From NCBI GenBank assembly GCA_965644295.1, contig CBFFRP010000079.1, forward strand, positions 62,001 through 126,000: a stretch of DNA of 64,000 nt. The letters are read 5' to 3'. The position numbers and the translations under genes were made by a program. Source of the DNA: Paraphysomonas bandaiensis. Taxonomy: Eukaryota; Chrysophyceae. Below, piece by piece: positions 22,695 to 35,479 of the stretch (the stretch's first letter is position 1; each line of letters starts with the position of its first letter). The notes below the pieces were generated by a model. The model worked only from the letters and a program-made list of their open reading frames with translations. It was not told where the DNA came from and did not search any database.

Positions 22695-23530
22695 TAATTT
22701 AGGCTTATATTGTAACAGTAAAATGCGATACACGCAGTGTTGAATAGCTCAGCTCTATAAAATAGCTATAGATGAAGGCCAAGCTGCTATAAGTTGATGT
22801 ACAATGTCCAACAAACCGCTTTGTCATTGCTATTATTTTAATCCTGAAAAAGAAACATAAAATGTATTGGCGATTTGTGACTTGTGACGCACACAATATT
22901 AGAAAGTGACATTTTTAGTAATAAGACCTTCGTTAACACTTATATAGAATATTATATAATTATAAGAGTTACCATACTTCATTCATTGACATTCACCAAC
23001 TCTTTTTATCTCTGCTACACCAACCATTTCTAGTACGATCTTACATCGTCACTATCTTGTACAGTCAGTATATTTCAGTTTCATCACTACAATGGCTATC
23101 ATATTATTGGTTCTCATACTACAGCTAGCTACTACTGTATTCTTTGAGTAACGGATATAATTCTAATATCTTGGAAACTACAGCTTTTAATTGCTCACAA
23201 ACAGCAAAACTCAACACAAAATAACGTGAAAAATAATGGTGAGCAGAGTTGTACGATATTGTCGGTTACATTTGAATGCTCTAGCTTACAATTACATCAA
23301 ATATTCTTACATTACTTATAGGGAAACACAAATATAATGTTTTAGCTAAACCATAGTCTAAAGGAGCAACACCAAGAATTATTCACTAAAATTACTATTG
23401 CACTACCAATAGATATAGCATGCATTGACAAATACGCACAGTCATATAAGTTATATGAACGAGTTGTACCAAACGTGACATTCACAATCAACATATAGGG
23501 CTACAGTATACTCAATTATACTTTGTTGTG
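22695..23530. other. Intergenic region
   Basis: About 0.8 kb of AT-rich sequence between the repeat block and the 3' end of HK2. Nothing supportable is seen. Confidence 0.5.
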
Positions 23531-26158
23531 TCATTCTGACTCAGTATCGTTAATAATACTGACAAATTGTTCCATCTGGAAGGGTTTCGGTAGCACGTGA
23601 TCCGCACCACTACTCAAAAAATAATGGACATCATCGACCATGACGTTGCCTGTGAGTCCTATGATTGGCAGAGTGTATCCAAGTTTTCTTAACTCTTTCG
23701 TAGCATCTGGACCATTCATTATCGGCATCTCAAAGTCCATTAAAATACAATCAAATAAAGTTTCACCACAAGTAACAATACTGATACACTCCTGTCCATC
23801 ATGCGCCTCAATGCATCTAGCCCCCCGATTGCGAAGGGTGCGACATACCATTTTACGATTCGAGTTAGTATCGTCGACTACAAGAATGGTTTTACGCACA
23901 AGCTCCGTTCTGTCGGAGCGAGGAAATATATTTTCAGCGCTAGGTGATACGATAGGGTCAATTCTTCCAGCACTGAGGGCTCGACGAGAATCTGTAGCGC
24001 TGCGCTTGGTCAAAAAGACAGGTAGCTCAACGTAAAACGTAGAACCCTTTGATTCTCCCTCTGACGTAGCCCACATTCGACTGTATAAAAAAATTGGTGA
24101 GTAATCATATAAATACTCAACTCAAAAAAAACAAGTTACTCCTCTAATAACAGAGCACAACTTATATATCTAGACGTACACTCACCCGCCATGCATTTGA
24201 ACGATTTGGAAGGAAAGAAAAAGTCCAAGTCCACTGCCTTGCCCAGCTTGTAACTCGTTGGGCTTAAACTGCATGCCATCCCGAAAAAGAAGACGAAGGT
24301 TCTCCTTCGATAACCCGTACCCTGTGTCCTGAACAGCAATTATAACGTTTCCGGCACGAATTTCATCTGCTTCTTGGGGGCTCATAGAGCTCTCGTGTAG
24401 TAGTTCCTTGCTCTCTTGTGGAAAGTCTCTCCAGGTCACAGTAACAGTAACCCAGCCACCACAGTCAGTAAACTTAAGAGCATTTGACACAAGGTTTCGC
24501 ACAACTTGAGATAGCTTCATATAATCACCCAGCACAACTATTTTGTTATGATTATAAGTATAGTTCGCCTCAATTACAAACAGACTAGACATGGTGATAT
24601 TCTTTCGCAGGGCAATGTTCCTGAAACTACGAGTAACATCTTCCACCAGGTTCCATATTCGGACGGGGGTAGTACTCATGTTGAACTCACCTGCTTCCAA
24701 CTTATCAAAGTTTAGAAGGTCATTCAGCACGCTGACTGCAATCTCTACACCAGAGTGCATATCTCGCCTGAGCTCCACAGCATCTATAGGCTCCACTTCA
24801 CGATTCTTCAGTATGTTGTCTTCCATTAAATGTAGGCCAACAGCAACAGTATTGAGTGGTGTACGGATCTCGTGGGAAATGAAACGCACGAAGTCACGTT
24901 TAATCTTCAGCAAATGAAGTTTGGCGCGCTCTTCTGCTTTCACTAGGCTGTCATACGTGAAGAATATTACAGATGTAAAAATAATGAGGCCAACTGAGCC
25001 TAAGGAGGTGTAGAGTGGCTTGTAGGACAAATACTCCGCTGCAAACTCTGCCGTTGGATAGGTCTCCATTATATATACCGCGGAATCTTTAGCAAATGTA
25101 TTAATCATAATGGTATGCCTTGATCGAAGGCGCGAAAATTTTTTGTCATGATAATCCCCAGCACCCATATACCTTGCATTATTCTTCTCAATCGCAAATG
25201 AATGTAATTTTCCATTGCTACATGATAAAACAACAACAAGGGAAGCTCCTGGAGATACTTTTTTCAACTCACTTGCCCAATTGAAAGATACAAACGAAAA
25301 TCCCAGTAAGTCCCTTTCGTTATTGAGCGACACTATGGGGCGATATAAAGATGTTTCAGGGTTGCCGGATACGTCAGAGGTGAAATATGTCATGCTTGCA
25401 CAGGAGGAGTGTCCTTCCTCATAGCAATCAATAGATGAGTCCATTGCCTCCGCTACAACTGAAACGGACCGAGTATCAAGTAGGAGAATACCTGCCTGAG
25501 TACTAGACGCACCGACATTAAGTAGAGGCGCAACAAACTGCCTGGAGCTAAACGGATTATCGCCAGTAGCATGTCTCAGCGATAGGTCATCTGTTACGTT
25601 AAACACACCAGATATGTTGTGGTACGAAAATGCCTGCGTATACGAAGAAAGGAAAGGGTCCTTGGCAATATAATCGACAGCATAGGATTCAAAAGCTGCT
25701 TGTTGGTCTGGATACACAATAGGTACAACAGATATTGCAGAGCCCCCAGTTACAGCCAAGATATCTTCGGATAACAGATGAAAGTTTGGAATGGCGCAAT
25801 TAGGCCATATATCAGGGTCTGAATAATATGTTATTGAAAAAATCGCGGCTTCATCGGCTGAATGTTTATATTTGTCCAGAATACCATCCACAGATCTCTC
25901 CAAAGTAGTTGATATGGACGTGTAGTGGCTTTTAAAATTTTTCTCTTCGACATACGTAAAAAGTATATAAGAAACAGCACCGCATATAACAGCTGTTATG
26001 AAGAGAGATACAAGTACGAGTATACGAAGCACAAGTAATTGAGTTTTAGTTCTTCGAGTAGCAAGTGAATCTTTACAGTTCACAGTTTTAGCAGTGGACT
26101 GACTAGCAGTTGAACTGATTTCACTCTCCACACATCGATATTGACGACTACAAATCAT
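23531..26158 (-). CDS. Hybrid sensor histidine kinase (HK2)
   Basis: Two exons (26158-24186, 24080-23531) join in frame to 840 aa. After a Ser/Thr-rich cytosolic N-terminus comes TM1 (about residues 41-68), a roughly 300-residue extracytoplasmic sensor with many Asn/Ser and a second TM. Then come the H-box (RFISHEIRTPLNTV), N-box (NLVSNALKF), G1 (VQDTGYGLS), G2 (GSGLGLF) and a C-terminal receiver with VVDD, the acceptor Asp in LMDFEMP, TGN and PKP. All catalytic motifs are intact. The kinase and receiver parts are close to HK1 (both have LLFR/KDG or EG, FKPNELQAGQ and TGNVM). The sensors are much less alike, so the two receptors probably sense different signals. Unlike HK1 it has no intron in the receiver and no strongly AT-rich 5' end. 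Confidence 0.92.
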
Positions 26159-27350
26159 TGTGATTATAGTGTATGGATGTTATCTAGTAGAATATATTTT
26201 ATTGTTGTAATATGTATGTATGGTATATATACACGTTGCATTACACTGTATATAAGACCATTGCATTCAATTGATATGATAACACACTAATATACATTGA
26301 GTGACTTCTCTTATCATATCAGATATGCAAAGAACATATTAGGGATAGGAAATCGTAAGGTTTATAGCCTCAGGGATAAGTGAGATCATCATCTTCCCTC
26401 ATTTAACTCGCTCATTCGAATATCGTATAGGCATTCTTTGTATATTTTTGTTGAAAGATGCCTCTAATATTGAGACAATAATTATCTGTACTCCCGCCGT
26501 AGTTGTATAGCAGTAATATAGAGAATATTTGATTCAATTTATTCCCGAAAAATAAGATACTGACTGCCGATACGACGTATGTATAGATGTCGTATGTATG
26601 GATACACGTAACTGTATATAGCAGATATGCCTATAGCCAACTGCCGTGTACATACACATACATACATACCTGCATACATGCATACAGGGGAATAGGATAT
26701 CAACCAGGAAAAACAAAATCCCAGGTTATTGTTTTTTGATGATCAATATATTTCAAAAACAACGAAAAAACAAGGATTTTCCCATAGAATATATACAAAG
26801 TACGTATGCAGATATCCACATACGATGATATAGGGACAAGGGGCAGAATACGCCCATAGTATTCCTGTATTCTCATTGTTGTAGCATAAAACCCATAATT
26901 TTATATAAAATCCCTGAATTCCTTCCTTCATACACTGTATGTCGGTGTGTATTTTCAGTCCAACCGTTATAGCTATATGTACAGCAATGATTGCCATGAT
27001 TGTCTTCTAATTACAGTGCTCAGTCACTTCTTTTTATTTAGAATATATCATTAGTGCTACTAAACAATAATGATCTTGACTGAAAGCAGCAGTGGTGATT
27101 CTTTTCATCATGAGTATACTAGAGGCTAGAGGATATGATGCAACTCAAGTTACTTAACACTGCTGTGTTAATGGAGAGCATATCGACGCAGAATTCAGCA
27201 GGGATGTCGGCCCATTAAAAAATAACAAGTAATAAGAAATAGCCTAAGTCATATCTAGATCACAGGTTCAATACCCGTTGATTTTGTGTGGCGGAGCTCC
27301 AGCAGCGAATTCAAAAATGTCACTCAATTATAAGCACTGCTTATTTGTAT
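26159..27350. other. Intergenic region with a foldback core motif
   Basis: Contains the HK2 promoter side and no visible gene. At about 26728-26771 is a TTGTTTTTTGATG ... CAACGAAAAAA core flanked by AAAACAAAATCCC and GGATTTTCCC, which are roughly inverted. This matches the cores at 13.9, 14.1 and 62.9 kb. Confidence 0.55.
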
Positions 27351-28158
27351 CAGGGATAGGGAACAATATATTGCAATACTATTGTTAGATAGCGTTCCAT
27401 CAATAATATTGATGGATTTTTTAAACTGGTCCTACAATACAATTACAATATATTGCAATATATTGTCAATGTATTGCAATATATTAGTATGACTACTCAG
27501 TAGGTAAACACATCCGTAGATTTCATTTTTAGTAGTAGTCATTAAGATCACATGACAACCAAACCAACTGCTGCTTATAGCTACTAAAAATCCACCTCGT
27601 CCTCATCCTCTGACCTCGTCCTCATCCTCTGAGCCATCATCGGTGAGGTCAACATCAACATATTCATCCACAGAATTAATTGAAATATGCTAGTATCCGG
27701 CCAAAACTGTCGAATAGCTTTCAGAAACAACAGCATATTAAGTAGGATGGATACTTTTGCGAAACACTGATATAATATGTTTAGTTGCGCTGAACAGACG
27801 CTCCCATGTATTGGAAGTACATACCAGGGCCAGGCAACCGTTAATGACTCGTGGATCTGTACGTTTCTTAATATTTTGAGCTGACTGAAGATTTTTAGTC
27901 GCATTGTCAACATCAGCTTCATTATCCTTTGTAATGTTGTAATCAATTTCTCGGTTATTTATATCCATTTTGCACCCTACAGTTGAGAATCTTCTCTTAT
28001 ATGACTATCATAATATTGATTGCAATGTATTGCAATAGTATTGTGAGCTCTTTTAACAGAAACACTATTGATGGAATATTTGACCAGTCCACCAATCAAT
28101 ATATTTTACAATATATTGTACAATGTATTGCAATACAATATATTGTTCCCTATCCCTG
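27351..28158. mobile_element. hAT-type DNA transposon relic with target-site duplications
   Basis: Terminal inverted repeats CAGGGATAGGGAACAATATA bound an 808-bp element. An exact 8-bp duplication, ATTTGTAT, lies outside each end (27343-27350 and 28159-28166). CAGGG-type ends plus an 8-bp duplication are diagnostic of hAT transposons. Both subterminal regions are crowded with TATTGCAATA-like motifs. Inside is a fragment of the C-terminal hAT dimerisation region. Confidence 0.95.
27584..27968 (-). pseudogene. hAT transposase fragment
   Basis: The minus-strand frame at 27738-27968 reads NGCLALVCTSNTWERLFSAT and then ends at KSIHPT. This corresponds to the conserved hAT C-terminal region, usually something like (T)S..ERLFS.A..I....R..L.P. 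A stop follows at once and the expected continuation (acidic end with DDGSEDEDE) is still readable past it. The catalytic core is absent, so the element is non-autonomous. Confidence 0.8.
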
Positions 28159-28423
28159 ATTTGTATACAGACCACTGCGTGTTATATATTTATTTTGCAT
28201 TGAAACAATGTAGTTTTGTATTCCGTATCAACCTATTGCCCGTAAAACTCACTACAAATGTTCTACTGCCTTAATACTAAAGGACGAAATCACATGTTCT
28301 GAAATAAGGTAGCTTTTAAGTATAACAAATTAAAACGTATGGATTAAAACCATACATAGAAGAAGTATATATGCTATATGTATCCTAGATATATATGCTA
28401 TATTACTCTACACTAGATATTAA

Positions 28424-30263
28424 TTAACTTTGTTGGAACTTAAATTTTCCAGAAAGCGGATCTATTTCTACACGAATACCTTGTGCTTGCAAAACAGGAT
28501 CCTGAAGTACCTCTTGAGGTTGCAGACTCTCTACGAACTCCTGATTTGCTCTATTTCCTTCACACATATTTCGCACACACATCAGGGCATATTCTCTTGA
28601 CAGTGGATTGTCAAAGTCCGTTGCGCAGTAGGATAGAATTACAGGCATGGCTCCAAGGTCTCTCGCAGCGTCCTGATATACAAGAGCAAATTATATTTAA
28701 TCATCATAGCAGAGTAAATAGTATCCAATGCTAATATCAACCTGAATAACCTCGAATCTGTAGGACGCGTTCATGATAAGAGAGAGACATGCTTTTACAA
28801 TTTCATGTGCGTAAGGAACGTTCCAATCATTCGAATCCATATGCAGGTTAGAGCTTCCTCCTGCGACAGAATAGTTATGCGCCACCACACCACAGATGTA
28901 AAATATACCTGGGATAGGATTTGATTTGCTCAGACGGTAGGCTGCCAAGAAACTCACACACAGCCGTAATACTCCGCTACTGAGTATGAGCTCTCTAATT
29001 GGTGCAAATATATTGGTATGCTTATCATGAGAATAGTTGAGCACAGACGACAGAGTTTGAATGCATGCTGGGGCAGCAGGGACACCATTCACCATTCTAA
29101 AAAAGTCTAGAACCTCCACTTCTTCCGCACTAGATGTTAAATGGGATGGAAATAATATCGAGGAAATGCATTTCACAATATCAATCATACAGTCTTCACT
29201 AGAAGAAGTGGTATCCAGAAAATGAGGGTCTTCTAGTACACCTTGTAAAACGTGAAGGTACACCACCTGATACAGTACTTGTTAAATGAACACTGTAGTG
29301 ACCAATAAATCGCAATTACTTTCAATCGCACCAGTAAAAATATAAAGACATATACACATAGATCTACTTCAATATACTATGAGACTATAATATGACCTAA
29401 CACTTGTTGTACAGTTGTAGTGCGTGGACAGAAACAATACCTGTTCATGCGTAAGCAGCAACCTTGGTGATGGCGCAGAGGAAATACTAGTAGTTTCCGC
29501 GGGTCCCACCAACTGGAGTAATCGAGGGAAACTTCCTCGCTGAGTAAGCAGCAGTACTGTCAAATGGAGCCACTCTAAAGCATCTCCATTACGAGGTTTA
29601 CCGGCCTCTGTACTACGCTTGTATGAATTTTCATTGCTCCCAGCGGTGAACTTTAGATCCATTACTGACAATACTATTTGGGCGCATAACTGCTTCGCTG
29701 GAATGATACCATTGATGAACATCACTCCTTTAATATATTCCAGATTTTGACTTACATTGCAGCATATCTTCTTGCCGACTATAGCTCTCCGGTACAGGCT
29801 TAGCAATGCAGTTATACACTACAGCAAGTGCAGCACCTAACGCACGATCTGACCGTACATTGACTGATATAGCTAATAATTCACAACATAATTTCACACC
29901 AAATTGAGACCAAAAGAGTGATGTAGATGGTTCGCCACATGCTGCAAGATTAGCACATAGTTGACATATACATACAACCATAAGCTGATACTCATCAGAG
30001 TTTATGTCCTTATTTTCTCTATAATGTCCCAAAACATCCATGCATGTTTGTATACCATTCTGAATAATAATATCTGAATTAGATGATGATCCACCACATG
30101 CATTCCTTAAACACTTGATCGCCATAGTAATATGCTGTATATCATATGAGTGATAGTTAAGATGAATGGAGCATATAATGGGAAGAATCTCATGAACTTC
30201 AATACGACCATGAGGAGTGAGACATTTATTTGATATGGAAACGAGATCTAGATCGCTATTCAT
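28424..30263 (-). CDS. ATXN10: Ataxin-10 family protein
   Basis: Five exons (30263-29756, 29697-29441, 29266-28909, 28860-28742, 28672-28424) join in frame to 496 aa, close to human ATXN10 (475 aa). The N-terminal armadillo-like region has AIKCLRNACGGSSSN, LCANLAACGEPS and AALAVVYNCIAK. The C-terminal ataxin-10 domain has DLGAMPVILSYCATDFDNP, SREYALMCVRNMCEGNRANQ, ESLQPQEV and ends in IRVEIDPLSGKFKF. The family is all-helical, solenoid-forming and linked to cytokinesis and cilium biology; the exact role here is unknown. It is divergent from the FBXO9-like gene across a 1.1-kb (ATGT)n array. Confidence 0.93.
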
Positions 30264-30337
30264 GGTAAGAGAATGAAATGAATGGAATTTAAGAACACTC
30301 CAATCAACCCACCTATACATACACACCCACCCATGTA

Positions 30338-31471
30338 TGTGTGTATGTATGTATGTATGTATGTATGTATGTATGTATGTATGTATGTATGTATGTATGT
30401 ATGTATGTATGTATGTATGTATGTATGATGTATGTATGTATGTATGTATGTATGTATGTATGTATGTATGTATGTATGTATGTATGTATGTATGTATGTA
30501 TGTATGTATGTATGTATGTATGTATGTATGTATGTATGTATGTATGTATGTATGTATGTATGTATGTATGTATGTATGTATGTATGTATGTATGTATGTA
30601 TGTATGTATGTATGTATGTATGTATGTATGTATGTATGTATGTATGTATGTATGTATGTATGTATGTATGTATGTATGTATGTATGTATGTATGTATGTA
30701 TGTATGTATGTATGTATGTATGTATGTATGTATGTATGTATGTATGTATGTATGTATGTATGTATGTATGTATGTATGTATGTATGTATGTATGTATGTA
30801 TGTGTATGTATGTATGTATGTATGTATGTATGTATGTATGTATGTATGTATGTATGTATGTATGTATGTATGTATGTATGTATGTATGTATGTATGTATG
30901 TATGTATGTATGTATGTATGTATGTATGTATGTATGTATGTATGTATGTATGTATGTATGTATGTATGTATGTATGTATGTATGTATGTATGTATGTATG
31001 TATGTATGTATGTATGTATGTATGTATGTATGTATGTATGTATGTATGTATGTATGTATGTATGTATGTATGTATGTATGTATGTATGTATGTATGTATG
31101 TATGTATGTATGTATGTATGTATGTATGTATGTATGTATGTATGTATGTATGTATGTATGTATGTATGTATGTATGTATGTATGTATGTATGTATGTATG
31201 TATGTATGTATGTATGTATGTATGTATGTATGTATGTGTATGTATGTATGTATGTATGTATGTATGTATGTATGTATGTATGTATGTATGTATGTATGTA
31301 TGTATGTATGTATGTATGTATGTATGTATGTATGTATGTATGTATGTATGTATGTATGTATGTATGTATGTATGTATGTATGTATGTATGTATGTATGTA
31401 TGTATGTATGTATGTATGTATGTATGTATGTGTATGTATGTATGTATGTATGTATGTATGTATGTATGTAG
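30338..31471. repeat. (ATGT)n microsatellite, about 1.1 kb
   Basis: About 280 near-perfect ATGT units with only a handful of interruptions (for example near 30427, 30801, 31236 and 31430). It fills most of the gap between the divergent ATXN10 and FBXO9-like genes. Because four 4-nt units equal a multiple of three, several frames stay open throughout; these are not genes. Confidence 0.99.
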
Positions 31472-31589
31472 GTATGTACGGAATTTTCCTATTGGTCTGC
31501 TGTCGTATATGCAGCATTACGCATCACATGCATATATTCATATATATACCTACACATTCTATCATGAACTTCACCCTCTCTCACTTCAT

Positions 31590-34500
31590 ATGACATCATC
31601 CAATCTTTGGCTTTCACTTCCTCAAGATCTATCCAATGAAATCATTCAATATATCAACGACATTGACTTATATGGATACCTTCATTGTATAAGTAAACTA
31701 TGGCCAATACAACCCACTGAATCCTCATATTACACTGCCTGTCAACGTGTATATCTCACACAATCATATAAAAAACGTTTAATTCTTGATAATTGGGGGA
31801 CATGGAAGAGAATGTTAATGTTACGTTCAAGATTACGTACAAATGGATTATATTCGATACGTACATCGTATTTTAAACCACCTGTAAATGATGCATTTTG
31901 GGAAGAGAAACATCATCAGTTTCATGAGGTAATAGAATGGGATGTGATAGAGAAGTAAAGGAGTGTGTATGACTGCTATAGAGGAATGTATGTATATATG
32001 TGTGTGTTTATATGGATGTGTATGTATATATATGTGTGTATATGTTATATAGGGATGTTTATATGTCTATATATGTATATGGGATATATGTCTATATGTT
32101 ATATGGGATATATATATATGTCTATATATGTATATGGGATATATGTCTATATGTTATATGGGATATATATATATGTCTATATGTTATATGGGATATATGT
32201 CTATATGTTATATGGGATATATATATATGTCTATATGTTATATGGGATATATGTCTATATGTTATATGGGATATATGTCTATATGTTATATGGGATATAT
32301 GTCTATATGTTATATGGGATATATATATATGTCTATATGTTATATGGGATATATGTCTATATGTTATATGGGATATATATATATGTCTATATGTTATATG
32401 GGATATATGTCTATATGTTATATGGGATATATATATATGTCTATATGTTATATGGGATATATGTCTATATGTTATATGGGATATATATATATGTCTATAT
32501 GTTATATGGGATATATATATATGTCTATATGTTATATGGGATATATGTCTATATGTTATATGGGATATATATATATGTCTATATGTTATATGGGGATATA
32601 TGTCTATATGTTATATGGGATATATATATATGTCTATATGTTATATGGGATATATATATATGTCTATATGTTATATGGGATATATATATATGTCTATATG
32701 TTATATGGGGATATATGTCTATATGTTATATGGGATATATATATATGTCTATATGTTATATGGGGATATATGTCTATATGTTATATGGGATATATGTCTA
32801 TATGTTATATGGGGATATATGTCTATATGTTATATGGGGATATATGTCTATATGTTATATGGGGATATATGTCTATATGTTATATGGGATATATGTCTAT
32901 ATGTTATATGGGGATATATGTCTATATGTTATACGGGATATATGTCTATATGTTATATAGGGATGTTTATATGTCTATATGTTATATGGGGATATATGTC
33001 TATATGTTATATGGGATATATGTCAAAATGTTATATGGGGATATATGTCTATATGTTATATGGGGATATATGTCAAAATGTTATATGGGGATATATGTCT
33101 ATATGTTATATAGGGATGTTTATATGTCTATATGTTATATAGGGATGTTTGTATGTCTATATGTTATATGGGGATATATGTCTATATGTTATATGGGATA
33201 TATGTCTATATGTTATATGGGATATATGTCTATATGTTATATGGGGATATATGTCTATATGTTATATGGGATATATGTCTATATGTTATATGGGGATATA
33301 TGTCTATATGTTATATGGGGATATATGTCTATATGTTATATGGGGATATATGTCTATATGTTATATGGGGATATATGTCTATATGTTATATGGGGATATA
33401 TGTCTATATGTTATATGGGGATATATGTCTATATGTTATATGGGATATATGTCTATATGTTATATGGGGATATATGTCTATATGTTATATGGGATATATG
33501 TCTATATGTTATATGGGATATATGTCTATATGTTATATGGGGATATATGTCTATATGTTATATGGGGATATATGTCTATATGTTATATGGGGATATATGT
33601 CTATATGTTATATGGGGATATATGTCTATATGTTATATGGGGATATATGTCTATATGTTATATGGGGATATATGTCTATATGTTATATGGGGATATATGT
33701 CTATATGTTATATGGGGATATATATATATATGTTTATATATGTGTATATGTTATCTGGGGATGTTTATATGTGTTTATATATACATGTTATATAGGGATG
33801 TTTATATGTATATATATTTTGTATATATACGTGTATATTTATACTATATGTTATATTGGGATATATGTCTATATGTTATCTGGGGATGTATATATATATG
33901 TGTATACACATATGTATATGTTATATGGGGATGTTAATATGTGTATATATATGTGTACATGTTATATAGGGATGTGTATATGTATTCTATATGTTATATG
34001 GGGATATATGTATATATACATGGTATATGTTATATAGGATGTTTATATGTTTATATATGTGTTTTATACGTTTATTGTATATTTTTTGTTATATGGGGAT
34101 ATATGTATATGGGGATGTTTATATGTGTATATATATGTGTATATTTATATTATATGTTATATAGGGATGTGTATATGTGTATATATATGTGTGTCTATGT
34201 TACTTGGGGATGTTTATATATGGGATATATGTCTATATGTAATATGGGGATATATGTCTATATGTTTTATGGGGATATATGTCTATATGTTATATGGGAT
34301 ATATATATATGTTATATGGGGATTTGTATCTGTTTTACGGGGACATGTATATATATTATATATATACACTTTATGTATATGTATATTTTATATGGGTATA
34401 TATGTATATATAGAGATATGGTTGTGTATATATATTTTACGTGGAGATATATGTGGATATATATATATACAACGGTAATGGATGTGTATATATAGGATTA

Positions 34501-35479
34501 TATATATGTATATGCTATATAAATATACCATATTTTAAACCACTTTCTAATGATGCCTTTGGGAAAACACACCATTGGCTTCATGACATATGTGGTAGAA
34601 TATAGGAAGTAAATGGAGAATACGATGGACTTGTTATGAGGGGATTATATGTATATAGATATTGTATCGGGATATGTATGTATACATTGATAATATATAT
34701 GTGTATAAATGTGTTTATGTATGTGTGTATATAAATGGATTGTTTTGAGGGTTTACTATAGGATATAAGTGTATATATGTGTGGTGTATGGAGTGGTTTA
34801 TTTTAAGGAGATATATATGGAAGGGTGTTATATGCTACCATATGTGTTTGTGCACATATATTAGTGCCGTTGGTTAGCACTGTGTTAATTGCTATTTATT
34901 TAGGTGAAGTTTTTCAGGCATATGCGGTTTTTCAATGATGGTAGAGTACTGTACGCACTATGCAACAGTAGTCCGCGTGAATTCCACCGTGCGATGGAGA
35001 ATTTTAATGACTTTGGGGAGAAGGTATTCCATCGGTGGAATTTATACGTTACAGAATATATATCGTGGCATATATTTGTATATTTCTAGGTTGTGGCTGT
35101 ACTCCAGTCTATGTGGGTATTACTTTATGCTAATATGTATATGGCAGATACATGCTGGGTCATACATTCTTCGGGGAGATAACGTAGAGGTGAATGTAAG
35201 TAACTGCCTCAGGGTGCTTTCAATGAGGTTGATGCGCACTGATGAGTTTTGTAGGTCTCAGTGGGATACGCTAAACTAAAATTTAATCTTCAACTGAAAA
35301 ATTTATCAGCCGAAGTCGAGGGCGGGTACGACCATCAGTACGCGGGAAATCACAATGTCTTGACTTTAGTAAAACACTCCAGTTTGGTACTGCAAGGGGG
35401 CCAGGAGATTCCAGTCGTATATGAATTACCAGAATACCGAAATTTATTATTCCATAGGTATTGGTGGAGCGGAGGATAG
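31590..35479 (+). CDS. FBXO9: F-box protein, FBXO9/Hrt3-like
   Basis: Four exons (31590-31928, 34904-35023, 35148-35195, 35255-35479) join in frame to 243 aa. The F-box is at the N-terminus (LPQDLSNEIIQYINDIDLYG). The family-specific part follows: NGLYSIRTSYFKPP, then across the long intron HEVKFFRHMRFFNDGRVLYAL, then GSYILRGDNVEVN, then VVYELPEYRNLLFHRYWW. This matches the C-terminal half of FBXO9, the SCF ubiquitin-ligase adaptor. The N-terminal extension of animal FBXO9 is absent. Intron 1 is about 2,975 nt against the 35-180 nt typical here, and most of it is satellite DNA. The donor is the GTAATA that follows HE in the first copy of the exon tail. Confidence 0.87.
32040..34500. repeat. 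Satellite array inside FBXO9-like intron 1
   Basis: Units of 24, 25 or 30 bp built on GGATATATGTCTATATGTTA plus TATG, with an extra G or an extra TATATA giving the three lengths. More than 80 units are visible. Units are uniform in the middle and increasingly divergent at the right end (33.7-34.5 kb). Long open frames (Tyr/Met/Ile-rich) are by-products. Confidence 0.97.
34524..34615 (+). pseudogene. Duplicated 3' tail of FBXO9-like exon 1
   Basis: This repeats, with substitutions, the last part of exon 1 and the first intron bases (31866-31962). Shared pieces are ATATTTTAAACCACTT, AATGATGC, TTTGGGAA, TTCATGA and GGAAGTAAA. The donor-like GTAATA of the first copy has become a weak GTAGAA. The satellite therefore lies between two copies of one exon tail. 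The second copy is presumed non-functional. Confidence 0.8.

Noticed and set aside
27240-27300. A tRNA-like T-arm (CAGGTTCAATACCCGTTG)
   Set aside because: No acceptor, D-arm or anticodon arm could be fitted around it.
30337-31958. Long open frames (Tyr/Val/Cys/Met and Thr/His/Ile repeats) on both strands
   Set aside because: They are produced by the (ATGT)n array, whose 4-nt unit gives stop-free 12-nt cycles in several frames. The real exons start outside it, at 31590(+) and 30263(-).
31965-34495. Overlapping frames of up to 555 codons in the satellite
   Set aside because: All consist of YMLYGIYIY-type repeats from the satellite unit, in three frames at once. They lie within an intron of the FBXO9-like gene.
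35148-35479. A separate small gene downstream of the satellite
   Set aside because: The exons continue the FBXO9-family sequence in order and join exon 1 in frame, so one gene is the better model.
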